Of a stretch of DNA of 64,000 bases, positions 33,323 to 45,740 are shown piece after piece (position 1 is the first letter of the stretch; every line of letters begins with the position of its first letter). The translations under genes were made by a program, and so were the position numbers. A model generated the notes under the pieces. The model saw only the letters and a list, made by a program, of their open reading frames with translations, did not search any database and was not told the DNA's origin. This stretch comes from Primulina eburnea. Lineage: Eukaryota; Streptophyta; Magnoliopsida; Lamiales; Gesneriaceae. The stretch is from assembly GCF_022965805.1 (NCBI RefSeq), contig NC_133114.1:7522261-7586260 (forward strand), written 5' to 3'.

Positions 33323-35273
33323 CCTTAGCTCTTCAATGGCAAGACAATCTTCAAAATTCCCTTTGAGCCCACCTTGCTCAAATATTAAGCCCACCACCAA
33401 CAAGCTAGATCCACTCTAATTTTGCACTAGAAAAATTAGAGCATTTTTCTTTGAGAAGTGATTTCTTTCCTCAACTCTTGAAGAAGAAAAATGAGAGAAA
33501 ACTTGGAGAAGAAAAGTGATGAAGTTTCGGCCATTGTGATGCTTGAATGGGGGAAGGGAGACTTGTCTTGGTCTTGCAAAAAGTAGAGACAAAAGTAGTA
33601 TGCCAAGCCTTGATAGTTGCAAAAGTTGTCTCCAACCCTTCACCTCCCATGCATGCATATATTATATGGTTTTTAACAAATTAAAAAACCATGGACTAAA
33701 TTTAATTATCTCAAACATATTTGAGACTAATCAAACATTACTTGAATTTACTCAAGTCCACTAGTTAAATAATTTATTTAAATTGAGCTCTAAAAGACTC
33801 AATTTAATTTAATTAATTCAACACTTGAATTAATTTAATTATTTGGACTCTACTAGGTCCACTAGTGTTTAATTAATTCAACACTTGAATTAATTTAATT
33901 TAGTCCATTATAATGTTTATGAAAATCACAATTTTCAAATACATTATTCACTTGGCCAACTTTTAATTTAGGAACACTTCCATAAATTAAAATTTACATT
34001 TCTCTCATAGAAGTCATACTTCTATTTTTCTTTACGCTTATAAACTCATTTATAAGTCGTTCAACACATTGAACTATTTTCTCCTTTATAGAAGTCATAC
34101 TTCTAATTTTCCTTACGCTTATAAACTCCTTTATAAGCCGTTCAACACATTTTACTATTTTACTTCTTAACGGGATCTAGAAAGCCAGCACTTGTGTGGC
34201 CCTCAATGGTTCATTGATAGAACTAGCCGTGGGTTCACATCTCCATGTGATTCGGACTAAACATGTCCTTATTCGAGCATACCCCAATTGCTCCATTCTT
34301 ACTTATCAACCCCTTGATAACAAGAACGTCAGAACTCAAGTCTGATAGTACCAAACCAACCATGTTAAACCCCTAGCAACATCGCTTACATGATTCCCTA
34401 GGTATCAAATGATAGTGCCTGCAAGAACCATTCAATTATGGTTAGCGTACAGTACGGTCCCTTCAACTCATATATCCCGACCGATTCGACAACCATTGGT
34501 TTATCGAAAGTTGTCAATGAATCGATACTAGGTGTCATGTCGTAGTTGCATCGATGGTGTAATCTATGAAACCCCATTCATAATTACCACCATACTCTGA
34601 TCAGAGATTTCAATCTACATACACATGAGAACACATAGGATATCCATACTCGAAGGTAAGCGGTGAATCCCCGACTACAATGCATCGACTCCTATATGTT
34701 TCGACAGAACACCCAACTTTGCCACCTGATGACCCCATGAGAGTCGGTAAACAAGCCAAAGTGTAATTCTAGCACATAGAGTCTCAATGTTGTCCCGGGT
34801 CATAAGGACTAATATTGTACAACCATAAACTAGGACTTTTCCACTCGATAAGTGAGAACCACTTGGAAAGTACTTTATGGAGGGTTGTTCAGTGCACTCT
34901 ACCAGGAGCACCTATCTGAATGATCGGACATCACAATGTCCCCTACCAATGAAACATGGTACTCACATCGCAGATACTAGTCTCTAACTCGAGCGGCCTA
35001 TATCCTTCTTAGCAGCGGCTGAATCGACTAGGAACTATTTAGAATATACAGTATTCCAAATATGAGTTTCATGATACTCATCATATGAGCATCTCATATT
35101 CTTTCTACTATTTGTATATTCAAGGACTTTATCTATGCAACTAGCATGGGTATACAGATAAAGAAGAGCCAAAATAATAATTTCAAATATTATCAAAATA
35201 AAGATCGTTTATACATTGAGTTTCATTGTGAACACTCGGCCAACACTTGGCTCGACGGGCACCTACTCTAACA
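33323..35273 (-). repeat. K LTR (reverse copia), main portion
   Basis: Continues from 24544 once A and one TSD copy are removed, giving an LTR of about 2.1 kb. On the minus strand it starts TGTTAGAGTAGGTGCCC at 35273, the same as J. It contains an AT-rich direct repeat of 60-bp period (about 33801-33915) and an 81-bp tandem pair around TAGAAGTCATACTTCT (34007-34168). The 5' end abuts array T2 in mid-unit, so K inserted at or in T2. The ORFs at 33416-33764 and 34675-34911 are LTR sequence. Confidence 0.85.
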
Positions 35274-38200
35274 TAAACTTGGCACAAAATTGTTGTTTTC
35301 TACTACTTGGCATCCTCAAACGGATGGACAAACTGAAGTTGTCAATAGAACTTTGGGAACACTTTTGCGTGCTATTCTTAAAAAGAACTTGGATTGACAT
35401 TTCTATGGAATTTATATTGGGGTTTCCTAGGACTAAGAAGGGGAGGGATTCTATTTTTGTTGTTGTGGATAGATTCTCTAAGATGGCACATTTTAAAGCT
35501 TGTCATAAAACCGATGATGCTTCAAACATTGCGGATTTGTTCTTTACAGAAGTCGTTAGGTTGCATGGCATGCCTAGGACTATTGTTTCTGGTCGTGATG
35601 TTAAATGTTGGAGTTACTTTTGGAAGACTTTATGGGCTAAACTTGGCACAAAATTGTTGTTTTCTACTACTTGTCATCCTCAAACGGAAGGACAAACTGA
35701 AGTTGTCAATAGAACTTTGGGAACACTTTTGCGTGCTATTCTTAAAAAGAACTTGGATTGACATTTCTATTGAATTTATTTTGAGGTTGCCTAGGACAAA
35801 GGGGAGGGATTCTATTTTGTTGTTGTGGATAGATTCTCTAAGATGAAACATTTTATAGCTTGTCATAAAACCGATGATGCTTCAAACATTGCAGATTTGT
35901 TCTTTAGAGAAGTCGTTAGGTTGCATGGCATGCCTAGGACTATTGTTTCTGGTGGCGTTGTTAAATTCTTGAGATACTTTTAGAATACTTTATGGGCTAA
36001 ACTTGGCACAAAATTGTTGTTTTCTACTACTTGTCATCCTCAAACAGACGGACAAACTGAAGTTGTCCATAGAACTTTGGGAACACTTTTGCGTGCTATT
36101 CTTAAAAATAACTTGGATTGACATTTCTATGGACTTTATTTTAGGGTTGCCTAGGACTAAGAAGGGGAGGGATTCTATTTTTGTTGTTGTGGATAGATTC
36201 TCTAAGATGGCATATTTTATAGCTTGTCATAAAACCGATGATGCTTGCGGATTTGTTCTTTAGAGAAGTCGTTAGGTTGCATTGCATGCCTAGGACTATT
36301 GTTTCTGGTCGCGATGTTAAATTCTTGAGTTACTTTTGGAAGACTTTATGGGCTAAACTTGGCACAAAATTGTTGTTTTCTACTACTTGTCATCCTCAAA
36401 CGGATGGACAAACTGAAGTTGTCAATAGAACTTTGGGAACACTTTTGCGTGCTATTCTTAAAAAGAACTTGGATTGACATTTATATGGACTTTATTTTTG
36501 GGTTGCCTAGTACTAAGAAGGGGAGGGATTCTATTTTTGTTGTTGTGGATAGATTCTCTAAGATGGCAAATTTTATAGCTTGTCATAAAACTGATGATGC
36601 TTCAAACATTGCGGATTTGTTCTTTAGAGAAGTCGTTAGTTTGCATGGCATGCCTAGGACTATTGTTTCTGGTCGCGATCTTAAATTCTTGAGTTACTTT
36701 TGGAAGACTTTATGGGCTAAACTTGGCACAAAATTGTTGTGTTCTACTATTTGTCATCCTCAAACGGATGGACAAACTGAAGTTGTCAATAGAACTTTGG
36801 GAACACTTTTGCGTGCTATTCTTAAAAAGAACTTGGATTGACATTTCTATTGACTTTATTTTGGGGTTGCCTTGGACTAAGGGGAGGGATTCTATTTTGT
36901 TGTTGTGGATAGATTCTCTAAGATGACACATTTTATAGCTTGTCATAAAACCGATGATGCTTCAAACATTGCAGATTTGTTCTTTAGAGAAGTCGTTAGG
37001 TTGCATGGCATGCCTAGGACTATTGTTTCTGGTGGCGTTGTTAAATTCTTGAGATACTTTTAGAATACTTTATGGGCTAAACTTGGCACAAAATTGTTGT
37101 TTTCTACTATTTGTCATCCTCAAACAGACGGACAAACTGAAGTTGTCCATAGAACTTTGGGAACACTTTTGCGTGCTATTCTTAAAAATAACTTGGATTG
37201 ACATTTCTATGGACTTTATTTTAGGGTTGCCTAGGACTAAGAAGGGGAGGGATTCTATTTTTGTTGTTGTGGATAGATTCTCTAAGATGGCATATTTTAT
37301 AGCTTGTCATAAAACCGATGATGCTTGCGGATTTGTTCTTTAGAGAAGTCGTTAGGTTGCATTGCATGCCTAGGACTATTGTTTCTGGTCGCGATGTTAA
37401 ATTCTTGAATTACTTTTGGAAGACTTTATGGGCTAAACTTGGCACAAAATTGTTGTTTTCTACTACTTGTCATCCTCAAACGGATGGACAAACTGAAGTT
37501 GTCAATAGAACTTTGGGAACACTTTTGCGTGCTATTCTTAAAAAGAACTTGGATTGACATTTCTATGGACTTTATTTTGGGGTTGCCTGGGACTAAGGGG
37601 AGGGATTCTATTTTGTTGTTGGGGATAGCTTCTCTACGATGACACATTTTATAGCTTGTCATAAAACCGATGATGCTTCAAACATTGCGGATTTGTTCTT
37701 TAGAGAAGTCGTTAGGTTGCATGGCATGCCTAGGACTATTGTTTCTGGTCGCGTTGTTAAATTCTTGAGATACTTTTGGAATACTTTATGGGCTAAACTT
37801 GGCACAAAATTTTTGTTTTCTACTACTTGTCATCCTCAAACAGACGGACAAACTGAAGTTGTCAATAGAACTTTGGGAACACTTTTGCGTGCTATTCTTA
37901 AAAATAACTTGGATTGACATTTCTATGGACTTTATTTTGGGGTTGCCTAGGACTAAGAAGGGTGGGGATTCTATTTTTGTTGTTGTGGATAGATTCTCTA
38001 AGATGGCATATTTTATAGCTTGTCATAAAACCGATGATGTTTGCGGATTTGTTCTTTAGAGAAGTCGTTAGGTTGCATTGCATGCCTAGGACTATTGTTT
38101 TCGGTCAAGATGTTAAATTCTTGAGTTACTTTTGGAAGACTTTATGGGCTAAACTTGGCACAAAATTGTTGTTTTCTACTACTTGTCATCATCAAACGGA

Positions 38201-38587
38201 TGGACAAACTGAAGTTGTCAATAGAACTTTGGGAACACTTTTGTGTGATATTCTTAAAAAGAACTTGGATTGACATTTCTATGAGCTTTATTTTGGGGTT
38301 GCCTAGGACTAAGAAGGGGAGGGATTCTATTTTTGTTGTTGTGGATAGATTCTCTAAGATGGCACATTTTATATCTTGTCATAAAACAGATGATGCTTCA
38401 AACATTGCGGATTTGTTCTTTAGAGAAGTCGTTAGGTTGCATGACATGCCTAGGACTATTGTTTCTGGTCGCGATGTTAAATTCTTGAGTAACTTTTGGA
38501 ATACTTTATGGGCTAAACTTGGCACAAAATTGTTGTTTTCTACTACTTGTCATCCTCAAACGGATGGACGAACTGAAGTTGTCAATA
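35274..38587 (+). repeat. T2: tandem integrase-core array with trimeric higher-order repeat
   Basis: About nine head-to-tail units of the same integrase-core fragment as T1, opposite strand. The junction word ATTGACAT recurs at 35393, 35757, 36117, 36473, 36837, 37197, 37553, 37913 and 38269, with spacings 364, 360, 356, 364, 360, 356, 360 and 356. Unit classes share private markers: the 360 class lacks three bases of the AAGAAGGGG stretch, and the 356 class lacks TTCAAACA. The first six units are therefore two copies of a 1080-bp trimer. As in T1, the VSDRD catalytic Asp is changed (VSGRD, VSGGV) and each unit breaks the frame after KKNLD or KNNLD. Open stretches of up to 181 codons span single junctions but are not genes. 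Confidence 0.92.
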
Positions 38588-38853
38588 TCTACATCAACTA
38601 AAGGATCAGTGCTCCCTGAAAATTCTGGTGGATCCATCCTCTTAAAAGCAGAAAATATGGCATCAGTGCCAATAGCCTGAGCAACTTGCCCTCTCACTAG
38701 ACCTCTGCCCTGACCTGCTCCTTGCAATCGGAGCAACTGCTGGATCTGCTCACTATGGACTTTGGCCTGCTCTTTAAGCAACTTGCCGAACTCGTCAACA
38801 ACTCTAGAGGAAGAACTATCCTCACCCTCTACTGCTTTCCTCTTAGGTGGCAT
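38588..38853 (-). pseudogene. gag: G gag N-terminal fragment (another gypsy lineage)
   Basis: From ATG 38853 (MPPKRKAVEGEDSSSSRVV) through an acidic/Gln-rich helix to [17 protein letters not shown], the beginning of a gypsy gag core unlike that of A-H. Cut after about 88 residues where array T2 begins in the opposite orientation. No stops, but only a fragment. Confidence 0.75.
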
Positions 38854-38990
38854 CCTCTACTCTACAATGGGCTCACAAAAGACATATCAATATATAACAA
38901 TGGATAGATGCAAGAAAACATACCCGGACAGTTGAAAGTAGACGAAGTCATATGCATTGGTCCGAAGAACCTGGCTCTGATACCACTAAA
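38854..38990 (-). other. G leader and PBS
   Basis: The PBS TGGTATCAGAGC is on the minus strand at 38974-38985, five bases from the LTR end, and the leader runs to gag at 38853. Confidence 0.8.
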
Positions 38991-39755
38991 TGTGACACCT
39001 CTGACCTCTTTAAATAAAATACACAGCAGAAATTAAAATTTTCTTTAAAATATGGAAGGAGTTTCAAAATACATTTCATAAAATGTTTAAAATATAATAC
39101 ATGATCATTCAAATGATATACAAAATACAAAACAATCATTTCTATGATCATGTCCCAAAATACTTGTAAAACATCATCCTTCCAATCTTCGTATGCATAT
39201 GACCTCTGACCACAGTCAACGTCCTGGTCCGTCGCACTTATCTGCATCACATGAAAATAACTGAAATGAGAATAAATCTCAGCAAGTGGAACTCTACATA
39301 GCAATGATACATAGTATACTCTGTAAAACATGACTTTGAAATCATAAATACCATCAACTCTGAAACATGAATACTGTAGTAATAACTGTAGCAATAACAT
39401 AGCAATACGATGGTATTTCTCTTTACTCTGGTTGGATTGATATCAATAGTATCTCTGACTGTGGTGCTCGTATCCCAAATCGATATAAACCGATAACTCT
39501 GAGGGATATAAGCCTATGGGCGTTGATCAACTAATTGCATGCAATTCTCTGACTATGTTTCTATCAATCTAATAAAACATTTGAACTCTCAATAGCATTT
39601 AAACCATCACTTTGTAAACTCTTTCTTTTCTTTTGTATTCTCTTTTCAATAAATGAGACATACAATGCCTCCAATAGATATACAATCGAATCAATACATA
39701 ACTATGAATCAAATGAAGGGAATAACACTTTGAAATCATTAAAACACCATACATA
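38991..39755 (-). repeat. G 5' LTR, 3' half
   Basis: Starts TGTGACACCTCTGACC on the plus strand. It is AT-rich, with no palindrome array in this half. The LTR is interrupted at ACATA (39751-39755), the left TSD of E, and resumes after 60707. The ORF 38948-39400 on the minus strand is LTR/leader sequence without a known domain. Confidence 0.8.
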
Positions 39756-41907
39756 TGTAATGCCCGAGATTTTATTACCGTAATCTGAGATTAATCTGGA
39801 ATGATTTATTCAATAATCAAGATGATTGTAGACGGTACGGATCGGACCCAGAAAGAAGAAAAATAGGTTTAAATGTGTGTGCAAGGAAGTGATTGGTGCA
39901 CATGCGCAACGAGGTGCGCAAGTCATGCGCGAGTGTCCAGAACGTTGGGCGCATATGCGCGGAGAAACGCGCGCATATGCACGAAGAGCGGAGGTGCGAG
40001 GCCGAACATCTCGCGCATATGCGCGAGCAACGTCGCACATATGCGCGAGAAGATATGCAGCAAATGCCGGGCCGAAGCTCCGGCGCATATGCGCGGCTTT
40101 GTGCGCGCATATGCGCGCGGCATGCATTTTGAAAAATCGCCACATGGTGTCTTGGAATGCGACGAGTATATATATATATATATATATCTGCATGTAATTC
40201 TCCAACAGAAAGTCGAAGAAAATCAAGGGTTTAGGGAAAAGCTTTGTTCTTTTTTCTTTAGAAATTGATTTGCGAGTAAACCGTCTATCTGAATTGAAAT
40301 CCGACTTCGGTACTGTGTTACTATCAATGCAGGCTACGCACGGACGTAAGTTTTATTACGTTTAGACAAGATTTGATTTTATGATGTTGTCAGAATTGAA
40401 TAGAATTCAGATATGGTGTTTATACTACCGTAGATATTATAGAATTGAAGTCAGACTGAAGAACAGATTGTTTATGTATTTGTTATGATTTTCAGAGTGG
40501 ATTTGACTGAGATTTTATATCAGATTCGTATTGTTATTGAGATTATCATTTGTATCAGTATTGATTTCGAAGTCTGGTATTATATTTGTGATGTTTAGAT
40601 TGACGGGGTTGTCGAGACAGTATTGTTATGCCGTCGAAACATCAGTTAGTTTAGATTGTTCAGATTTAGATATGAATTCGATGATATTACGATATCGTTG
40701 GTATAATCAGATTGTATTTGGTTCAGATATTGATCAGATTATGTACTGAGTTGGGTATTGATCAGAACAGATTGTGTTTTGAGCTGCACATTGATACAGT
40801 GTATTTATTCTTGTCATTTCAGATTGGAGATGGACAGACTGGACTTCGAGACTTCGTCTTCCTCAGACAGGGAAGATAAAGGTATAATTCATGTGATATC
40901 TGGGAAGATATAACTCAAATCAGATCTCATTTGAGTTTCCCAAACAAATCACATACTAGACTATTATTTATGTTTTGATATGATTGTTTATAGATTTGTT
41001 TATAGAACTTGTATACAAATCTTGCTATGCTTTGTTTACAGATCTTGTGGCATTGCATTAGAATGATTATGTTTGTTTACAGATTGTGTATTCATGCATT
41101 AAGATAGGACAGTCTGGAGATCAGGCAGACTTCTAGATGTTCGGCGATATCTCAGCTTAGGGGAAGATCACCGCCCCTATTGTAGATGCGGATACAGATC
41201 AGGCCGAAGTCTAGGAATAAGACGTACAGCACCTCGATTGGTAGGGTGGGTGACAGACAATGACGTCTTATTCACAACGGGATCCCTAGAGTTATAGATC
41301 GAGTCAGGTCTAGACATGATTTGATTAGAACTGCATGCTTATATGGATGTGGCTCCTAGATCATGGGACCCATCATTACTGCTTTCAGTTGGGATAGCAT
41401 GTTTTATGATTAGGATTGGTTATATGCATGTTTATCTGAATTGCGTTGCATGCTTACTTGATTAATTTCATAGATTATGAAATAGATTGTTTCTATACAT
41501 GATAGCATGTTTTATAAATTAGTTGTTTATATACATGCTTACCATGTTTTATACTGGGATTTATTCTCACCGGAGTTATCCGGCTGTTGTCTTGTTTTGT
41601 ATGTGTGCATGACAACAGGTGGGGCTGGATCAGGGTCGAGATAAAGATGAGAGAAGACGAGTTTAGTGTGGTGATTCCGGACTTACAGTAGACTTGATTT
41701 TATTACTTGATTTTAGTAGTTGAACCTTAGACTAGATTATTGTATTTTTAATACTGAAATGTATTTTATACAGATATGTATATTATTAGATGCCATTACC
41801 TTCCGCGTTTACATTTTCAAAAGAAAAATTTTTAGACCCTGTTTATCAGAACAGATAATTAAATCCCAAAGACGATTAAGAAGATGATTAGCGTCTGGGT
41901 CCCCACA
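39756..41907 (+). repeat. E LTR1
   Basis: Starts TGTAATGCCCGAGATTTT and ends GGGTCCCCACA. Palindromic array of GCGCATATGCGC words at 39949-40120, short (TA)n at about 40168-40189 in the TATA position, and the conserved hairpin block at 41567-41637. Overlapping ORFs of 66-138 codons on both strands across the array are by-products of its composition. Confidence 0.92.
39949..40120. repeat. GCGCATATGCGC palindrome array in E LTR1
   Basis: About six perfect or near-perfect 12-14-bp palindromes plus extra GCGC words, just upstream of the (TA)n TATA region. Also in LTR2 (45934-46105) and LTR3 (58740-58911) with scattered point changes, such as GCGCATATACGC in LTR2. Confidence 0.85.
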
Positions 41908-41912
41908 ACAGG

Positions 41913-41924
41913 TGGTATCAGAGC
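41913..41924 (+). promoter_or_regulatory. E primer binding site 1
   Basis: TGGTATCAGAGC after LTR1. An identical site follows LTR2 at 54720-54731. Confidence 0.9.
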
Positions 41925-42304
41925 CGATAGTTCCTTTAGACTTAGATTATCAGAGCGAGGATCCTTTAGAGATAGATCTTTAGCCCGAAATAGTTATAAC
42001 TGATAGATATTTTAGATTGACTTAGATGGAGTTAGAAGAGAATGAGCGGAGTAGATGAATTTTCTTTCCTTGCATGTGTGTGCTAGCATGAGATTGCTTA
42101 TGATGTTGATTTACATTGTGATGCTAGCATGAGATTATGTGCTATTGCTTTTAGATACATGTTTACCTGATTATGTGAATTAGATTAGTATTATGTATCA
42201 CTGAATACGAATCAGATCGGATTCATGACCAGCAGTAAGATGGTCAGGAAAAGATTTGAAACAGATTTGTGGTATGGGATTACTGATGTTTTTGGTAATC
42301 AGAT

Positions 42305-43216
42305 ATAGCTCCCCGAAGAATTCCAGAAAAAGGCAGTACGTCATATGATCAGACAGATAGAACAGAATCTCAGATAGATGTGGCAACATTGTTACAGAGG
42401 TTTCAGTCGTTTCAACCGCCAATTCTGAAGGGAACTGAGACGTCAGTAGATTGTGAGAAATGGCTAGAGGAGACAGAAATGTTATTTGAATTCCTGAATT
42501 TCACAGATGAGTGTAGAATTAGGCTTATTGAGAACCAGTTGCAAGAGACTGCTAGAAGATGGTGGTTACTCACCAAAGGAGCCTTAGAGAAGAGTCGTTC
42601 AGTGATCACGTGGAAGACCTTTAGATTTGAATTTTATCAAAGATTCTTCCCTACCTCATATAGACAGGATAGAAGTGCAGAATTTGCAAACCTGAGACAG
42701 GGTCCTTTGAGTGTTGATGAATACTTGGCACAGTTCTTCACACTTCTACGTTTTGCTCCTCTTGTGGCTAGAAATGATAATGCTATGTCTAGCCAGTTCA
42801 TTCAAGGATTGAATCCAGAAATACGTACGTTGGTAAATGTAAAGCAATCGAGTAATTTTGTTGATACCTTATATAGGGCTAAAAGAGCGGAAACGGTTCT
42901 GATAGGACAACCGGGAGCATTATATGATCTTCCAGCACCAGACCCACAGCAACTGCATTCTAGAGTTGAGACTGGTAGTAGCAGTGGTAAAAAGAAAGAA
43001 CCCTTGCAAATTCAGAAGAAGCAGTTCAAGAGATTAGGAAGTGGCTCGTCTAGTTCCAGTAGTTCCAGCCCGAGCTATACTGGAATATATTGCCGGACTT
43101 GTGGAGGGAGGCATTCCACAGAACAATGCCAGGGAGTGCTTGGTAAGTGCAATATCTGTAAGCAGACGGGACACTTTGCTAAAGTTTGTCCGCAGAGACA
43201 TTTTCGAAGATCTTAA
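42305..43216 (+). pseudogene. gag: E gag, internal copy 1, start codon lost
   Basis: The position of the conserved gag ATG reads ATA (42305-42307), followed in frame by APRRIPEKGSTS, clearly the usual gag N-terminus. The frame is then open through VATLLQRFQSFQPPILKG, the capsid core (FYQRFFPTSYRQDRSAEFAN), a Ser-rich linker, CRTCGGRHSTEQC and the zinc knuckle CNICKQTGHFAKVC, to RRS-stop, 303 codons. It stops soon after the knuckle and has no protease linker. The next in-frame ATG (in TEMLFEF, about 42479) would remove the first 58 codons. It differs from copy 2 at only about two residues. Either non-AUG initiation is used or this Gag is not made. Confidence 0.8.
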
Positions 43217-45726
43217 AGAGCAGAGTCATTAGTGATAATGACTGAGAAACAAACCCAGAAATTACAACAGGTACTATTCTTTATGATTATATTGCAGATG
43301 TATGGATATGTACTAATGCATTATTATGAGTATCTGTGATGGAATAGCATGGAGATATGCTGTATTGATTGGGTTTGTTGGTACTGTAGTATTGAATTCC
43401 TTGATTGTTGAGGAAAATGTTGATATCAAAAATTTTGGTGATATGGATACATAAACTGCAGTAAGATATGATTGAGATCAAGTGAGATTATGATGTAATT
43501 GTGTTATCTGATTTTGATTGCATTCTTGATATTTATATGTTGAACAAATACAGAGGTAAGAATCAGACCAGATTTGGCTGATAAATGGAGATTTCCGGTA
43601 AGGATTCTAGAATTAGGATTCCTTTAATATTTATATTGTTGATGACTCGATTAATTACGAAAGGAGCAGATAGTATCCTTATGTATTCAGTAGATCCACT
43701 GAAACCGAGCCTAACAATTACAGATTTGATAAAGAAGTAAGAGTTAACTGATATTTGCCTAGATAAATTTCAGATGTGTTTTATATCAGAAACGTAGATT
43801 TCAGAATCGAATCAGTATTAGGTATTGTTATATGTTAGAATTCCATACAGAATAACAGAGAGTATACAGAGTAAATTAAAATAATTGACATATCAGAACA
43901 TTGGCTCTGAGAGTTACAGTTGAGTGAGTAATTCTTTCGAAGATATGTCAGCTCTGTTTATAGACTGATAGATATTGTGTTCAGAAGTATTCTGAAGCAT
44001 TATGCTTATTATATCGATGATATTTGATATGTTAGCATTGTTTGATAGATTGAATCGAATATTTGAAGATTGTCTTGAATATTCAGGAAATTATGATTAT
44101 TGTATTCAGAAATAGGTCAGTTAAGACAAAAATCAGTGATTGAAAATGATACAGATGTCAGAAATTAGAAGTATTGAATTTGACAGAGTATCGTATTGTC
44201 TGACTAGGCAGAGTTTCTTATTCGCTTATTGCTTTATATCTGCTGAGGAATGTTATTGTTCTAAATCAGTATTTGAGACATCTTATATTGTTTGGGAGCA
44301 TATTCTATTTGCAGATGAGATATAGCAGTTGATCTGGGCAGTGCGAAGATTTATTAGTCAGTCAGAGTTAACAGTGCCAGAACTTGTTGTTTTATGAATT
44401 TTCTTCAACTCATTAGATCTGTATAGGTTATTCTATTCTGAATCTGATGTATTATTACTGTTGTCTGAAGTTATGTTTGAGACAGATTCGTGTAAACAGT
44501 TCAGAAATGTGATCAGAATATTCAGAATTGTATTTTGAAAATATAATCAGAACAGAGTATCGCCTACAGTAACAGATATGTGATTTGATGTTGTATCAGA
44601 TTGATTCTATTACGATATCAGAATGTTTCAGAATTTTGTAACAGAATTGATATCTACAGTCAGAGCTGAATATCAGGTAGGTATGTCATCTTTATATATG
44701 TTATTAACTGATTTGTTTATACCTGATAGTTCGAATCGGAACTTACAGATAGTGTCAGAAATGCACCGTAATGGGTTCAGTTTTCATTCAGATGATTGTG
44801 AATGTATTATATTCGAACAGATAGTGATAATATAAACATATTTGATCAGTTGTAACAGAATTTGTACAGAAAGGCTGACAGAATTGTACTGATATGTCTG
44901 AATCGCTAGCAGAAAAAGATCGAAAGAGAGAAATCAGAAGATTCTTACAGGACTTGTATATTTCTGAATAGAAGTGGAAGTACATTTCTAGGGCTTTTGT
45001 AATGATATTACTGCCATTTTATCCAGATTCGGGATATGATGTGATTATGATTGATAGATTGTTTCAATCTATATCTATTAGTTTGTACAAGATGATGTAC
45101 AAACAGAACCAAATGACAGAGATCTCTGTCAAAGAAATAATCAGATGGATTAGAATAATGAATTAGATGATATCAGATTATGATTTTAATTGAGTTGATA
45201 CTTGTGATAGATTATATCATGAACTTTTTCTCGTAGATTATTCATTGATTGATAGACAATCAGAATAGGTTATCCAGATATTGGAATACATTAGTAGAAC
45301 TTTAGTACTGGATGTTAGTACTCGTTATTATGATCTATTGCCACTGTTTGAAGTACTGTATGACAATAGTTACTAAGATAGATCAGAATAGATAGATGTA
45401 AATGAACCAATGTCGGATGATGACCATTGGTATTGGAAATCAAAGATAGAATACGTCTTTGATTGGATTAAACAGATAGGATAACAACTACAAATGGTAT
45501 TGATTGGTTATGGATTGCAGAGTAGTGTATACGGATGTTGTATAGCAAGTGTTATCCGAGCGAGGTACTTGGTGAAGTCTGATTTCAGATTAGAATCAGA
45601 GACTGATTAAAGAAAGATACCTCAGAAGGATGTTAGGGCGACGAGTTTAGATATTAAACTCTGTTACACATTTCTTCTGTTAGATTGGGATTGATTGTTG
45701 GTGAGTTCGAGGACGAACTCAGATAT
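43217..45726 (+). pseudogene. E decayed pol, internal copy 1
   Basis: Stop-ridden but collinear with A. A protease-end remnant lies near 43505-43560, a pre-RT linker near 43620-43760, and an RT catalytic remnant reads YYIDDI at about 44010-44030. Integrase remnants lie at about 44560-45400, with 44700-44830 clearly homologous to the decayed integrase of B at 17970-18120. About 1 kb shorter than A pol. Short open stretches (44140-44325, 44623-44835) are not genes. Confidence 0.8.
45703..45720 (+). promoter_or_regulatory. Stem-loop before E purine tract 1
   Basis: GAGTTCG, AGGA, CGAACTC. The identical structure is at 58509-58526 in copy 2. Confidence 0.7.
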
Positions 45727-45740
45727 AAGAGGGGGAGAAA
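45727..45740 (+). promoter_or_regulatory. E polypurine tract 1
   Basis: AAGAGGGGGAGAAA, directly before LTR2. The copy 2 tract is at 58533-58546. Confidence 0.9.

Noticed and set aside
35216..38601. A cluster of integrase-like genes (also at 5438-8099)
   Set aside because: Each open frame is a single tandem unit plus part of the next; units shift frame at every junction and lack a catalytic Asp.
39810..40268. Overlapping open frames of 66-138 codons on both strands over the E palindrome array (also at 45795-46251 and 58601-59069)
   Set aside because: The GCGCATATGCGC repeats lack stops in most frames; the frames have no domain, and differences between the three LTR copies are not codon-biased. 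By-product of composition.
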